The notes under the pieces are model-generated. The model worked only from the letters and a program-made list of their open reading frames with translations. It did no database searches and was not told the DNA's origin. Of a stretch of 64,000 nt of DNA, positions 25,287 through 35,249 are shown piece after piece. The position numbers and the translations under genes are program-made. Position 1 is the stretch's first letter. Each line of letters starts with the position of its first letter. Origin of the DNA: Methylococcus sp. (GTDB taxonomy: Bacteria; Pseudomonadota; Gammaproteobacteria; Methylococcales; Methylococcaceae); the NCBI GenBank assembly GCA_028688525.1, contig JAQTYA010000001.1, forward strand, positions 25,906-89,905. The letters are read 5' to 3'.

Positions 25287-28200
25287 TTAGGCCGCCGTTT
25301 TGCCCAAGCGTTCCTCTTTCACCCGGGTCAGTAGATGATCGAGCAGGGCCTCGGGCAGCCTGGCGATGGCATGTGGGCGTTCCGAACCCAGAGTCGTTCT
25401 CCATGCCAGGACGTGCGTGCCCGTTGCCAGCTTTTCGTGTTTTCCGCCGGCGCTGATCCGGAAAAAGTCGAATGCCAGCATAAGGCCTTTCTCATGCACG
25501 CGGGTGATGTACATCCTGGCGCTTAAGGTATCGAATGGCATGGCGTCCCGCAGATGTCTAACCTCGGTGAAGAGGCAGCGCAAGCCGCCGAAATTTCCTC
25601 CGGCCTGATAGGCGTCGGGCAAAACTGAAAAGAAATAGTTGTCTCTTAGCACACCCTGCAACTCGTAATACTTGGAGTAATAGATGTTGCCTACCAAGTT
25701 GGCGTCGTTTGGCGATGTCGCAAAAGCCTGCTCCGCCAGAAAAACTCCGGGAACCGGGCCCGGTTGCGCATGCCACCGCGCGGCGCCGAGCCGTGCCAGC
25801 GCGTTCTGTTGACCGGCTTGACCGCTTTGTCCGAACCGATGCGCCGCATTTCCGAACTCGAGGAAGAATCGGTCCAGGTAAGGCGGGTAGGGTTCGGGGG
25901 TAACCACGCCGTGGGATACGACACGAGCCCAGGTCATCTGGATCTGGCTGGTCGCGACCCGCTCGAGTTCGCCGCCGGGGAGGACGCGATGCCATTCGAA
26001 TCCTACCGCCACTGTTGCATCGCCCGGCCCGTTGCGCCCTAGGAAGCGGCACGAAACCTCCATGATTTCCCCCGCACTCACCGGCCGTTCGACCGAAGCC
26101 CAAGAACGGTTGGTGACCCAGGCGTGCTCTCCGGAGGTGAAGGTTTCGGCAAGCCTAGCAAGAACCGGCCTCAGCGCCATTTCCCGCAGCCGCCCCATCC
26201 ATTCGAAAAATCGGGAGAAATAGAAGGTTCCGTCCGGATTCGCGCCGTCTTTGAAGGCGAGCGGGAAACGGAATGCGATGCGGGCATCGGTCCCGGTTCG
26301 GGCAAACTCGGTCTGGATCCGGAAGAACTCCGAAGGATTTCCTCCTCCGGCCAGCCAGTCGGTCCACGAGCCAGCGGCTTCTGCGGGTGCCGTTTGCGCC
26401 GCTGCCGTTAGGCGGGCGCCGTCAACCGGCAACCGGTTGGCGGGTATCGGCGGTTCCGGTTCTGGCTGGCCGCCGGCGACGATAGCGAGCATGCGTCCGT
26501 CTTGGGAGACTGGAAAGCTGAGCACCCAAAGCCTGGCGTCTTCCCAATCCGCACGGAACAAGACGGTATCCGATTTCCTGGATTCCAGATTTAGGGCGAT
26601 GTCACGGGTATCGAGCGCTTTCATTGCTGCCTCCAGAGCAGACCAGATTCGCGCACCGGCTTGATCGAGCGGTTCGCCGGCCGTTTCCAGCTGGCAGAGA
26701 AGAGCGTAGAGCGCCGGATTCAGCATCGCCCGCCATTGTTCGCGGGTACGCCGGATCGGACCTGCCAGATCGCAACCTTGAGGCCCTTTGCCGGCGACGC
26801 ACAATACTGTTTCGTCGTCGTGGCTAAGCGAAACCTCCAGCGGCGCGAAGGCCGATTCTGCTTCGATGGGGCCGCTTTCTCCCTGTCTCGTGGAGCGGAA
26901 CAGCACCGGCTTGCCGGACTGCAACCAGCGTACTTCGAGCGATCCGGTGTCGATCGAATAGCGTAGGCCTGCCTGGCGTATTGCGGAGTGGAACAAGGGG
27001 CGGGTCAGAGCACGCCGTTCCTGGCGGCGGCTTGCGTGCAATTCCGGAAACGACCGCATCAACACGCAGGGGGAGGATAAGCCGAAGCTTTGAGCCCGCC
27101 GTTCGGTCTCGAGCTGCAGCGCGGTACCGTTGGACTCGGCGTGGCGCTCGACGAGTTCGAGCGGGGTCGGGAAATCGGCGCGCCGCTCCAGCATCTGGAC
27201 CTCATAAGCCTCGATGCGCTCGACTACCCGGTCCTGTTCGTCGTAAACGATGACATCGGCCAGAACCCGTCGGCCGTTGCGCTGCGTGACTTCAGCCCGA
27301 GCCCGGTATCGCCCGCCGGGGGAGTTCGCGTGGAATAGGTCGATGCGCCCGATGCGTACCGGCAGGCAGACATCGGGGATCAGAGTGAGCTGGCCCGCTT
27401 GCAGCAGGGTGTCCCGGTAGTAGGGGTCGCCCAGTACCAGAGGCCCGCACACTTCGTCCGCAAAGCCTTCCGGCGACGACGGCGTCTCGGCTTTGGCTTC
27501 GGTGACGAAGACCACCCGGTTTTCATCCAGCGACTCTACGCCGCCGATGCGCTGGAACAGCGGTCCCTGGAACAGTACGCTGCCGTAGAGGTCGATTCTA
27601 GGTACGATGGGCAGCAACTGGCTGCGCGGCATTGCCATCTCTCCGGGTACGGCCTCAGGACGCGTTCCTAGTATGAATCGTGCCGAAAAATGGGCAGGTT
27701 CCATACCGGTTTGCTCGGCGTGGATCGAGGTTTCCACTACCAGAGGGGCGGACGCGCTGACGCGTTCCAGCACCAGGGCTCGAATTTCAATGCGTTGCGG
27801 GCGCTCCCGGCTTACGACGACAGGCCGTTCCAGGCGGATGTCCTCGATCCGCGCGACTTCCTTGCCCGCGCCCCCGGCTACGCGCAATGCGGCCTGCGCC
27901 ATGGCTTCCAATCCCATCACGGTAGGCAGGAGCAGCGAGCCGCGGTAGTCATGGTCGGTCAGATAAAGATCGAGCCGGGTATCGAGGCTGACTTGGGTAA
28001 TCAGCTCGATGCCCGGTTCGAAGCGCTGTAGCTCGCCTTCGAATCGGCCGGCGGGGATCGCCGGCTCCTCCCCCGGCGGCCGCACCCAGGTGGCCAGCCC
28101 ATCGGCGCTGGCGGCCACGATGACTTCCCGCAGCGGAGGCGCCGTACGCATCCAGCGCAGGAACTGGCGCACCCCTTGGGCGATAGGGATCGCGTCGATG

Positions 28201-31200
28201 CCCATTTGGCCCAGGTGACGGACGCTGCCGAGCTTCACGCCCATGCCGACCTCGTTCCAGACGCTGAATGCATGGCAGACCACTGCCGTTTCCGGATGCG
28301 TTTCGGCGAAGCCGTCGAGCAGCCGAGCTACGGCTTCGTTTGAATAAGCGTACCAGGCATTGTTGTTCATGCCGGTCACTCCGATGATCGAGGTCAGCGC
28401 GGCAAACAGTTTGGGCGGATGGCGTTCGGCCAGGGCCAGCAGGTTTTCGGCGCCTTGCAGCTTGGGTGCGATTTCGAGCCTCGCCTGCTCGGCCGAAACT
28501 TCCGCTACGGGCCGTGGTGTATTGGTGCCGGCGCCATGGATGATGCCAGTTACCGGCCCCAGTTCGTCGCGGATCGTTGCCATCGCTTTTTCCATCGCGG
28601 CACGGTCGGCGACATCGGCCGCGTAATAACGGTAATGGACGCCCGCCTCCTTGAACCGCAGCAGCGTTTCGGCCAATTCGCTGATCTCGCCCGGCTGAGG
28701 CGTCGCCGAGCGCCCGATTAGGGCGAGTTTGACGCCGGTTTCGCGGGCGAAGGCGAGGGCGCATTCGGCGGTGATGCCCTTGCCTCCGCCTGTGACCAAT
28801 ACCACGTCCTGCGGCGACCATTCGATCGAACGCTCTACGCAATCCTCGGGTTCGACCGGCCTAATGCAACGGCTCCAGCGCACGCCGTTGGCATCATATT
28901 CCACCGCCTTGAAGCCGGCTTGTCCGGACAGTTCAGCGGCGGTCCGGTCGGCGACGAAATCGGCGCTCAAAGACGGTTCGAAATCGATCACGCGCACCTC
29001 GAGTTCCGGCCGCTCCAGCGAAAGGCTAGCGGCGAAGGAACGGGCGCTGGGTGCCGCAGCTCTGCTACGTCCGCCGGTGCGTTGGATGAAAACGATGCTG
29101 GCCAAGGTCTTCCACGCGGAAGGAGTGCGGCTGGCGAGTTCATGAAGCGCGGCCAGCTCGTCGAGTCCGGCTGCGGAGCGCGAAGGATTGGATTCGGAAA
29201 GTACGACCACGAGCCGCTTGGGGGCGGTTGGCGGTTTTTCCTCGAGCCATTCCCGCACCGTCGCAGGCCTGGCCTTGAGGCGCCGGCCCAGGTTTTCCGC
29301 GCAGCGGGAGCCGGCCTCGGGTACAACCAGGAGACACTCACCAATCCCCGATTCCACCGTAGACGGCGCAGGCCACAGCGGCGCTGGTACTCGCGATTCG
29401 GTGAATGCCCTGACCCAGTGCATTCTGCGGGGCCGCTCCGGGGCGGGGAGGCTTGCCGGTGTAGGTGTTGCGGCTATGCCATCGATCGCTGCCTGCAACT
29501 GGGCGGCTATTTCGCCCAGCGTGGCATTGGCGAGTGGGCCGGCTTCGATCCGGTCCTGGGTTCCGGTGCCCAGGATCAGATCCCCCAGCAGAGCGCCGGC
29601 CTTGATCGAGTCGATGTTGAGATCGTCCAGCAGGCGCTGCTCCGGCGACAGGCACGCGCGGGCGAAACCGGTGCGCTCGGCGACAAGATCGAGCAGCCTA
29701 TCTAGCGCCGGAATTTGTGAAAGACGGGCGGCGGGTGCCGTGGCGGTTTCGAAGGCTGCGATTACGCTGCCTATGTTTTCGGCGTCTATCCGCATCGGAT
29801 CGATCTTGCCTTGCAAGTCCAGGCGGAGCACGGCATCGGCTAGCATCGTGCCGACTTTAATCGAATCCAGATTCAGGTCGTCGATCAGCCGGGCCTCGTC
29901 GTGGAGCATCTCGGCCGGGAAGCCGGTGCGATCGCTGAGCAATTCCAGTACCACGCTGCGTGCCGAGGCAGCGGTTCCTGCCAAAGGAACGGGAAGCGAG
30001 GGCTTGGGTTCGGGAGACGAACGGATGACGGCGGAAGGAGCATCGCGGACGATTTCGCCCTTGAGGCTTTCCGTGACGGTCCGCATACGTTCTAGCAATG
30101 GCTGGTTGGCGAGCAGGGCTCCGATTCTCAGCCCCAATTCCGCTAAATACTCCCGGTTGCCGGGGAATCGGCGGTTGACCAGAAGGAGGACACCCAGCGG
30201 TTCGCCTTGCAGGCTCAGGATCGGTACGCAATCGGCGGTTCTGACCCCGGTACTGGTCAGCCGGTCCAGTACCGGTTCGAAGCGCGGGTCGGCCGAGGCG
30301 TTGGCAAGATGCAGGGAGCGCCGGGTCTTGAGTACGTGCCCTGGAATGCCGGTCTCGGCGCTGAGGCGGAGGGTCGAGTTTTGACCGTTGAAGACCGGGT
30401 AAAGAGCGCCGCGGTCATGCCGCAGGATGGCCCCGTATTCGGCGCCTAGGCTGTCCTTGGCCGATTCCACCAGATTGCCCAGTATGGTCGCGGGATGCCG
30501 TTCTGGAAACGGCTCGGCGGCGACGCCGTGCAGCAGCGCTTCGATACGGCGAAGTTCGCGGGCGCGTTCGTCCAGATAAGCCTGAATCAAGCCGGGGGCG
30601 GCGCCTGCCGCCAGTTCGGCCAGAATTTCCGCATCCATAGGCGTGAAGGATTCGCCGGCCGGCCGGGCTACCCGAACCAGACCCAGCGGCCTGCCGGCCC
30701 CGCTGGGGAAGGGCACGTAGAGCGCCGTCCATCCCAGCGGAACGCCTAGCGCCTCGAATCCGGCTCGGAAGCGGGGATCGTCTTCTAGGATTTCGATGGC
30801 TTCCGGTGCGCCTGAGCGGAGCACGGCGCCGAAGATGCCGGTGTCGGCCGGCAGGCGGGAGGTGGCGGCATCGAAGGGCAAAACCACCCGCAGGGCATCT
30901 TCGGTTTCTTCGAACAGCAGGACGGTAGCGCGTTCCGCGTGAACCGCGCCGCAGAAGGCAGCCGTCAGTGTGGCGGACAGCCGGTCGAGGTCGTCATCGG
31001 CGAATCTGCCGTCGATCTGGGGGAGCAGGCTCGCCCCTCGGTAGGGCTCGGGCGCCGAGCAAGCCGGGACGGCCGCGAGTTCGCGTTCGCAGGGCGCCAC
31101 GTAAAATTTGCGCTCCGTTGCCGGCACGAAGGGTCGGATCAGCCGATTTTCGTACAGGCGTTCCCAGCGCAGGGCGAGTCCCCGCACATGGGCTTCGGCG

Positions 31201-33941
31201 ATTACGGCATTGAAGTCGGCATCGCGTCCCGGCCGGCCTTCGACCGGCAGACACGGGGGTACCCGGTCGGTGCCGTGACTTTGCGCCAGCCCCGCCAGCA
31301 CCCGGCCGGGCCCAACCTCCACCAGCCAGTCGCAATGTTCCGATAGGCTTTCGAGCAGGCGGGTGAAGTTCACGGGGGACACGATCTGCCTCGCTAAGTG
31401 CGCGCGCAGGTCCGTGCCGGGTAGGATCTCGGTCCCGTCGATGCTGGAGAATACCCGGCATGCGAACTCGCTGGCGCAGTCCGGAATGTCGGCGCTGTTC
31501 CCGAAATTTTCCGCTGCCGCCGCAACCCAGCGGGAGTGGAAGGCGTTGGAGACCGGCAACAGACCGGCGCGAACGCCGCTCGCGTTCGCCAGCTCGATGA
31601 CGCGGGATACCGCTGCGCGCTCGCCGGAAATCACGGTTTGCAGCGGCGAATTGAGGTTGGCGACGGCGCAATAGCCGCCGCCCGCTTGTTCCATGATTTT
31701 TTCGGCGGTAGCGGCGTCGCAGGTTAGTACCCCCATGCTGCCGGATTCGCCTTCGCCTTCGGTTACGGCCATGGCCTGCCCACGCCGGGCGGCGAGCCGA
31801 ATCAGCGAGGACTGGCCGTAGGCGCCGGCTGCGGCCAGTGCGGTAAGCTCCCCCAGGCTATGTCCGCCGGCTGCGGCGGGAACGATTCCTAGCGATTCCA
31901 GTCGCTCCTTCCATAGCAGCGAGGCCGCGCAAATCGCCGGTTGAGCGTTCTCGGTGCGGGTCAGCGCAGCCATCCATTCGGGTTCGAGCCGCTTTGCCGG
32001 ATCGCGTTCCGTAGGCCGAAGGTACATTGTGCTCAAGGGTTCCTCTTGGCAGGGATCGCGTACCGCTGCCGCTTCTGAATCCGCACGCTTTGCCAGCTCG
32101 CTGGCCCAGCCGAAGCGCTCGACCAGGTTCCGGGCCATACCGATCTGCTGCGAACCCTGGCCCGGAAACAAGAAGCCGACGCGCTGCGGCGCGGCGGCAT
32201 GGCTGAGCCAAATTTGATCGTTCCGCCACAAGCCGCCCTCAGGCGGCGGTTCCTCCCTTAGGCGCTGCTCCAACTCTTCCAGCCGCATTTCGAGGATTTC
32301 AACCGAGTCGGCGATCACTGCCGCCCGCCATGGCTGATCCCCGGTCTGGCTGGCGGCGTGAGCCGCCGCATCCGCCAGTTCCCCGGAGGCTAATCCCCGA
32401 ACTTGTTGCCGGAATTGCCGTACCGTTTGGAGCAGCGCGTTAGGATCGGCTGCCGAGAACGGAAAAACTTCCGAATGCTGGCGGCTGGCAAGGAGTAGGC
32501 GTTCGGGCAGGGCGGGGGCGAGTTCAGGTGTAGGCGGATCGGCGCTTTCAAGGGTCACATGGCAATTGATGCCGCCGAAGCCCATGGCGGAGACGCCTGC
32601 GCGGAGTGTGGCGTCGGGCGGCCTGATTTGGCCATCCAGTACGGGATAAAGTCCGCGCGCTGCCTCGGAGAAGCCGGCATGGGGCTCGGCGCAGCCGGCT
32701 GTGGGCGGGACGACGCGGCGGTGGACCGCTAGCGCCGCCTTGATGAATCCGCCTACGCCGGAGGCCGCCTTGGTATGGCCGACGATGGATTTGAACGAAG
32801 TCATGCCGATGCGGTGATCTTCGATCGGGCCGTGGGCGGCCAATGCCCCGGCGATGCCGTCGAGCTCGGTACGGTCGCCTACCGTAGTGCCGGTGCCATG
32901 GCCTTCGACGAAGTCCAGAGTCTGCGGCGCGTAGCCCGCGGCCCGGTAAGCGCGGAGCAGCGCCTGGGTCTGGCCTTTAGCGCTGGGTGCGGTGATGCCG
33001 CCGCGGCCGTCGGATGAAATTCCCCAGCCCCGTAAGACCGCGTACACGGTGTCGCCGTCCTGGCGCGCGTCTTCCAGCCGCTTCAATACCACCATGCCGC
33101 AGCCTTCGCCGGGGATAAAACCGCTGCCGCGGCGGTCGTAGACCCGCATCTCGTCCCGGGTTAAGGCGGTAGCCTTGGCGAATCCGATCAATTCCATGGT
33201 ATCCAGACTGACGTCGACGCCGCCGGCGATCGCCAAGTCCAATTTGCGATGCTGGAGATAATCGGCCGCGGTAGCGATCGCAAGCAGGGAGGAGGAGCAG
33301 GCGCCGTCGACGACATAACCGCCGCCGTGCCAGTCGAAATAATTGCAGATGCGGCCGGCGATAGTATTGGAGAGTCCTCCCGCTAGGGTGTCCTCGCTGG
33401 CCGGGGGAAACACCGATTTGTAGACCTGCTCCATCGCAGCTTCGAAGTCCTGCATCAGGTCTTCCGGCAGTCCGCGCGCCTGTGCCGTGCGCCTAAGGAC
33501 CTTGCGGACATAGGGCCAGCGCAGCCGCATCGTCCCCGCCCGCGTCTCCTCTCCCGTCAAGGTGTTGCCGATGATCGCTCCGGCCTTGTCCTTAGGCAGG
33601 GCATCCGGACCGAGGCGGGCATGGTTTAGCGCCTCCAAGGCGGTAGCCAACGCTAGCCAATGGACGATGTCCGTCGCCTCGAAGGTTGATTTGGGGATGC
33701 GGAACGCGCCGGGGTCGAATTCGAATCCGTCCAGGAGCGCAGCTTTGCGCCCGTAAGTTCGGTCGGGAGTTGCCGGATCGGGCGAATAGTACTCGGCGAG
33801 CGGCAGGCGGACGTCGGGCATGTCGCGGAATTGCTGGCGCTTGGCCAGGATGTTTTCCCAAAGTTGCAGCAGGTTTCCAGCGCCGGGGTAGCGGCAAGCC
33901 ATGCCGATCACGGCGATCGGCTGAGCGGTTTCGGTACGCAT
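25287..33941 (-). CDS. Single-protein iterative type I polyketide synthase: KS-AT-GAF-GAF-ACP-ACP-KR-DH-PPT-TE-TE
   Basis: This 2884-residue megasynthase has a KS (1-470: VDGACSSSLLA near 215, EGHGTGTTVG near 347, GHTKAASG near 390) and an AT (590-910: GGHSLGEL near 694, NAFHSRW near 802). Two GAF-like domains follow (985-1120 and 1165-1310), then two ACPs with DLNLDSIK (1357) and DLNIDSIK (1444). Next come a KR (TGGGKGIT near 1717, WYAYSNEAV near 1865), a hot-dog DH (HDYRGSLLLP near 1998) and a phosphopantetheinyl transferase-like part (GCDLAG, WSALEAAMK; 2375-2480). Two hot-dog thioesterase-like domains end the protein (FYFSRFFEWMG near 2577, VGNIYYSKYYELQG near 2753). The order KS-AT-ACP-KR-DH-PPT matches enediyne-type synthases. 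AGGAGG precedes the ATG. No tailoring genes adjoin it. The product is unknown. Confidence 0.9.
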   Translation of the reverse strand: MRTETAQPIAVIGMACRYPGAGNLLQLWENILAKRQQFRDMPDVRLPLAEYYSPDPATPDRTYGRKAALLDGFEFDPGAFRIPKSTFEATDIVHWLALATALEALNHARLGPDALPKDKAGAIIGNTLTGEETRAGTMRLRWPYVRKVLRRTAQARGLPEDLMQDFEAAMEQVYKSVFPPASEDTLAGGLSNTIAGRICNYFDWHGGGYVVDGACSSSLLAIATAADYLQHRKLDLAIAGGVDVSLDTMELIGFAKATALTRDEMRVYDRRGSGFIPGEGCGMVVLKRLEDARQDGDTVYAVLRGWGISSDGRGGITAPSAKGQTQALLRAYRAAGYAPQTLDFVEGHGTGTTVGDRTELDGIAGALAAHGPIEDHRIGMTSFKSIVGHTKAASGVGGFIKAALAVHRRVVPPTAGCAEPHAGFSEAARGLYPVLDGQIRPPDATLRAGVSAMGFGGINCHVTLESADPPTPELAPALPERLLLASRQHSEVFPFSAADPNALLQTVRQFRQQVRGLASGELADAAAHAASQTGDQPWRAAVIADSVEILEMRLEELEQRLREEPPPEGGLWRNDQIWLSHAAAPQRVGFLFPGQGSQQIGMARNLVERFGWASELAKRADSEAAAVRDPCQEEPLSTMYLRPTERDPAKRLEPEWMAALTRTENAQPAICAASLLWKERLESLGIVPAAAGGHSLGELTALAAAGAYGQSSLIRLAARRGQAMAVTEGEGESGSMGVLTCDAATAEKIMEQAGGGYCAVANLNSPLQTVISGERAAVSRVIELANASGVRAGLLPVSNAFHSRWVAAAAENFGNSADIPDCASEFACRVFSSIDGTEILPGTDLRAHLARQIVSPVNFTRLLESLSEHCDWLVEVGPGRVLAGLAQSHGTDRVPPCLPVEGRPGRDADFNAVIAEAHVRGLALRWERLYENRLIRPFVPATERKFYVAPCERELAAVPACSAPEPYRGASLLPQIDGRFADDDLDRLSATLTAAFCGAVHAERATVLLFEETEDALRVVLPFDAATSRLPADTGIFGAVLRSGAPEAIEILEDDPRFRAGFEALGVPLGWTALYVPFPSGAGRPLGLVRVARPAGESFTPMDAEILAELAAGAAPGLIQAYLDERARELRRIEALLHGVAAEPFPERHPATILGNLVESAKDSLGAEYGAILRHDRGALYPVFNGQNSTLRLSAETGIPGHVLKTRRSLHLANASADPRFEPVLDRLTSTGVRTADCVPILSLQGEPLGVLLLVNRRFPGNREYLAELGLRIGALLANQPLLERMRTVTESLKGEIVRDAPSAVIRSSPEPKPSLPVPLAGTAASARSVVLELLSDRTGFPAEMLHDEARLIDDLNLDSIKVGTMLADAVLRLDLQGKIDPMRIDAENIGSVIAAFETATAPAARLSQIPALDRLLDLVAERTGFARACLSPEQRLLDDLNIDSIKAGALLGDLILGTGTQDRIEAGPLANATLGEIAAQLQAAIDGIAATPTPASLPAPERPRRMHWVRAFTESRVPAPLWPAPSTVESGIGECLLVVPEAGSRCAENLGRRLKARPATVREWLEEKPPTAPKRLVVVLSESNPSRSAAGLDELAALHELASRTPSAWKTLASIVFIQRTGGRSRAAAPSARSFAASLSLERPELEVRVIDFEPSLSADFVADRTAAELSGQAGFKAVEYDANGVRWSRCIRPVEPEDCVERSIEWSPQDVVLVTGGGKGITAECALAFARETGVKLALIGRSATPQPGEISELAETLLRFKEAGVHYRYYAADVADRAAMEKAMATIRDELGPVTGIIHGAGTNTPRPVAEVSAEQARLEIAPKLQGAENLLALAERHPPKLFAALTSIIGVTGMNNNAWYAYSNEAVARLLDGFAETHPETAVVCHAFSVWNEVGMGVKLGSVRHLGQMGIDAIPIAQGVRQFLRWMRTAPPLREVIVAASADGLATWVRPPGEEPAIPAGRFEGELQRFEPGIELITQVSLDTRLDLYLTDHDYRGSLLLPTVMGLEAMAQAALRVAGGAGKEVARIEDIRLERPVVVSRERPQRIEIRALVLERVSASAPLVVETSIHAEQTGMEPAHFSARFILGTRPEAVPGEMAMPRSQLLPIVPRIDLYGSVLFQGPLFQRIGGVESLDENRVVFVTEAKAETPSSPEGFADEVCGPLVLGDPYYRDTLLQAGQLTLIPDVCLPVRIGRIDLFHANSPGGRYRARAEVTQRNGRRVLADVIVYDEQDRVVERIEAYEVQMLERRADFPTPLELVERHAESNGTALQLETERRAQSFGLSSPCVLMRSFPELHASRRQERRALTRPLFHSAIRQAGLRYSIDTGSLEVRWLQSGKPVLFRSTRQGESGPIEAESAFAPLEVSLSHDDETVLCVAGKGPQGCDLAGPIRRTREQWRAMLNPALYALLCQLETAGEPLDQAGARIWSALEAAMKALDTRDIALNLESRKSDTVLFRADWEDARLWVLSFPVSQDGRMLAIVAGGQPEPEPPIPANRLPVDGARLTAAAQTAPAEAAGSWTDWLAGGGNPSEFFRIQTEFARTGTDARIAFRFPLAFKDGANPDGTFYFSRFFEWMGRLREMALRPVLARLAETFTSGEHAWVTNRSWASVERPVSAGEIMEVSCRFLGRNGPGDATVAVGFEWHRVLPGGELERVATSQIQMTWARVVSHGVVTPEPYPPYLDRFFLEFGNAAHRFGQSGQAGQQNALARLGAARWHAQPGPVPGVFLAEQAFATSPNDANLVGNIYYSKYYELQGVLRDNYFFSVLPDAYQAGGNFGGLRCLFTEVRHLRDAMPFDTLSARMYITRVHEKGLMLAFDFFRISAGGKHEKLATGTHVLAWRTTLGSERPHAIARLPEALLDHLLTRVKEERLGKTAA

Positions 33942-34201
33942 GAAGCATTTCCTCCTGAAAAGTGCCCAGAATCGGGCATGACCTGGCCCCGCCTAGCGGC
34001 GGAACATCGTGGTAATGACGCGGCAAAAAATTTCTGCCGGGACCGAAACGCAACGTAGCAAGCCGGCTAGGGATTTCAAGAGGCAGAACAGCAGCTTGCC
34101 CGTTTTGGAGGGCGAAAGACCCAAGCGGGGAGGGGAGCGGGGACGAGGCTGAAACTTGGTATCCCCGGCTGCCTGGGATGCGGCAGCCGGGTAAAGGCGG
34201 A
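33942..34201. other. Intergenic region upstream of the PKS gene
   Basis: This 260-nt stretch should contain the PKS promoter on the minus strand, but I see no convincing -35/-10 pair. The overlapping track ORF 33993-34658 is a shadow. A 10-bp hairpin at 34164-34191 lies at its right end. Confidence 0.4.
34164..34191 (-). terminator. GC-rich hairpin after the interrupted exported-protein gene
   Basis: CCCGGCTGCC (34164-34173) and GGCAGCCGGG (34182-34191) form a perfect 10-bp stem with an 8-nt loop, starting 10 nt after the gene's TAG/TGA region on the minus strand. No T run follows, so it is terminator-like only. Confidence 0.45.
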
Positions 34202-35125
34202 TCAGCCCGGCAGCGCCGCCAGTTTGCGGACTGTGCGGCAGGCGCCGTCGTTCAGCTTGCCGCGCGACCAGATATAAGCTGGGTCGATCGGTGCCGTGCG
34301 GCGTTTCGCATTGTCGGGCACCTGGATACAGCGGCAGCCGGCTTCTTCCAGCGTGGCGTTTGCCAGCAGATACTCCGGCACGACCGCGTTGCGCAGGATG
34401 TCTGCCGTAGTCATTGGCACGATCTCTCCGCTGGAAGAGGCGCTGGCCTGAACGGCGAACCCCAAACCGGAAAATGCAGGGAAGATGCCGTAGTCCTTGC
34501 GCAGCGCCTCGGTGCCTTCGGGGCTGGCGTACATTTGGGCGGCGAGCAGCAGGGCTTGGGCCAGACCTTCGCTGTATACCGTCTGCAGCGAGTCCTGGTA
34601 TTGGATCGCCAGGTCGCAGATCAGTTTCTCGCCGGGGGTCAGTTCCGGTGCGGCGCAATGGCCTTCCGGTCCCGCTAAATCGGCAGCGATCGCGCCGAAG
34701 GTGTTGGGCCAGGTGGCCAGCAGCGGCTCAAGTTTGGGCCTTTGCGCTTCGGAAGGCCGGCAACGCATCAGTGCCAGATCCTTGCCTTCCTGGTAATAGT
34801 TGCCGATGAAGTTAAGGAATCCCTCTACGCGGATTTGGGGCTTGAAGAAGCTGGTTGCGGTGAAGAACGCCCGCTTGCCCAGCGTAAGGGTTTTGACGGG
34901 GACGTCATGCGGTACTCAGACTGCGCGGAGAAAGTCGTTGTAGCCGCTGTTGCGGGAGGCGTCCGTGAAATAGGCCGGATTGTTCCGCGGCGGCGCTGCG
35001 GCCTCGATCGTATCGGCGGCTTCACCCGTGCCAGCCCAAACGCAGCAGGCGAAAACCAGCGTTGGGAGGAGGCGGAGGGTGGAGTAGCGCGCGGTGCTGC
35101 CGGGTTTTGCGTATGACTGCTGCAT
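34202..35125 (-). pseudogene. Exported protein gene interrupted by one in-frame TGA codon
   Basis: The two track ORFs 34916-35125 and 34202-34768 lie in one reading frame. I translated the gap: after TGA (34916-34918, codon 70) the frame continues without another stop as VPHDVPVKTLTLGKRAFF and reaches the second ORF. Together they make 308 codons. The first part has a strong ribosome binding site (AAGGAG, 7 nt before ATG) and a signal peptide (LRLLPTLVFACCVWAGTGEA). The second part carries several cysteines (CDLA, CRCIQ). One base change (for example CGA or TGG to TGA) explains the break. It may be a genuine nonsense mutation, a sequencing error or recoding. The family is not recognised. Confidence 0.75.
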
Positions 35126-35249
35126 AGTGAACTCCTTAGGTCGTGGGATCGAGAGTCTAGGCAGCGGCCGACGGCAACCGATACGCTTATCCGTCCTCCG
35201 CCGCTGGAGTCAAGTAAGCGCAGCAATTCAGAATGAAAGCAAGGCCCGG

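Noticed and set aside
29188-30384. 398-residue plus-strand ORF inside the PKS
   Set aside because: Antisense to the GAF and ACP region, serine/arginine-rich and without motifs.
25287-33941. A complete enediyne biosynthetic cluster
   Set aside because: The synthase order is enediyne-like, but no accessory enediyne genes, self-resistance or tailoring genes adjoin, so an enediyne product is not supported.
33993-34658. 221-residue minus-strand ORF between the PKS and the interrupted gene
   Set aside because: It overlaps the second part of the interrupted exported-protein gene in another frame and is arginine/proline-rich.
34916-34918. Selenocysteine recoding of the TGA in the exported-protein gene
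   Set aside because: The short hairpin after TGA lacks the GG-containing apical loop typical of bacterial selenocysteine elements, and a simple point mutation explains it. It is not excluded.
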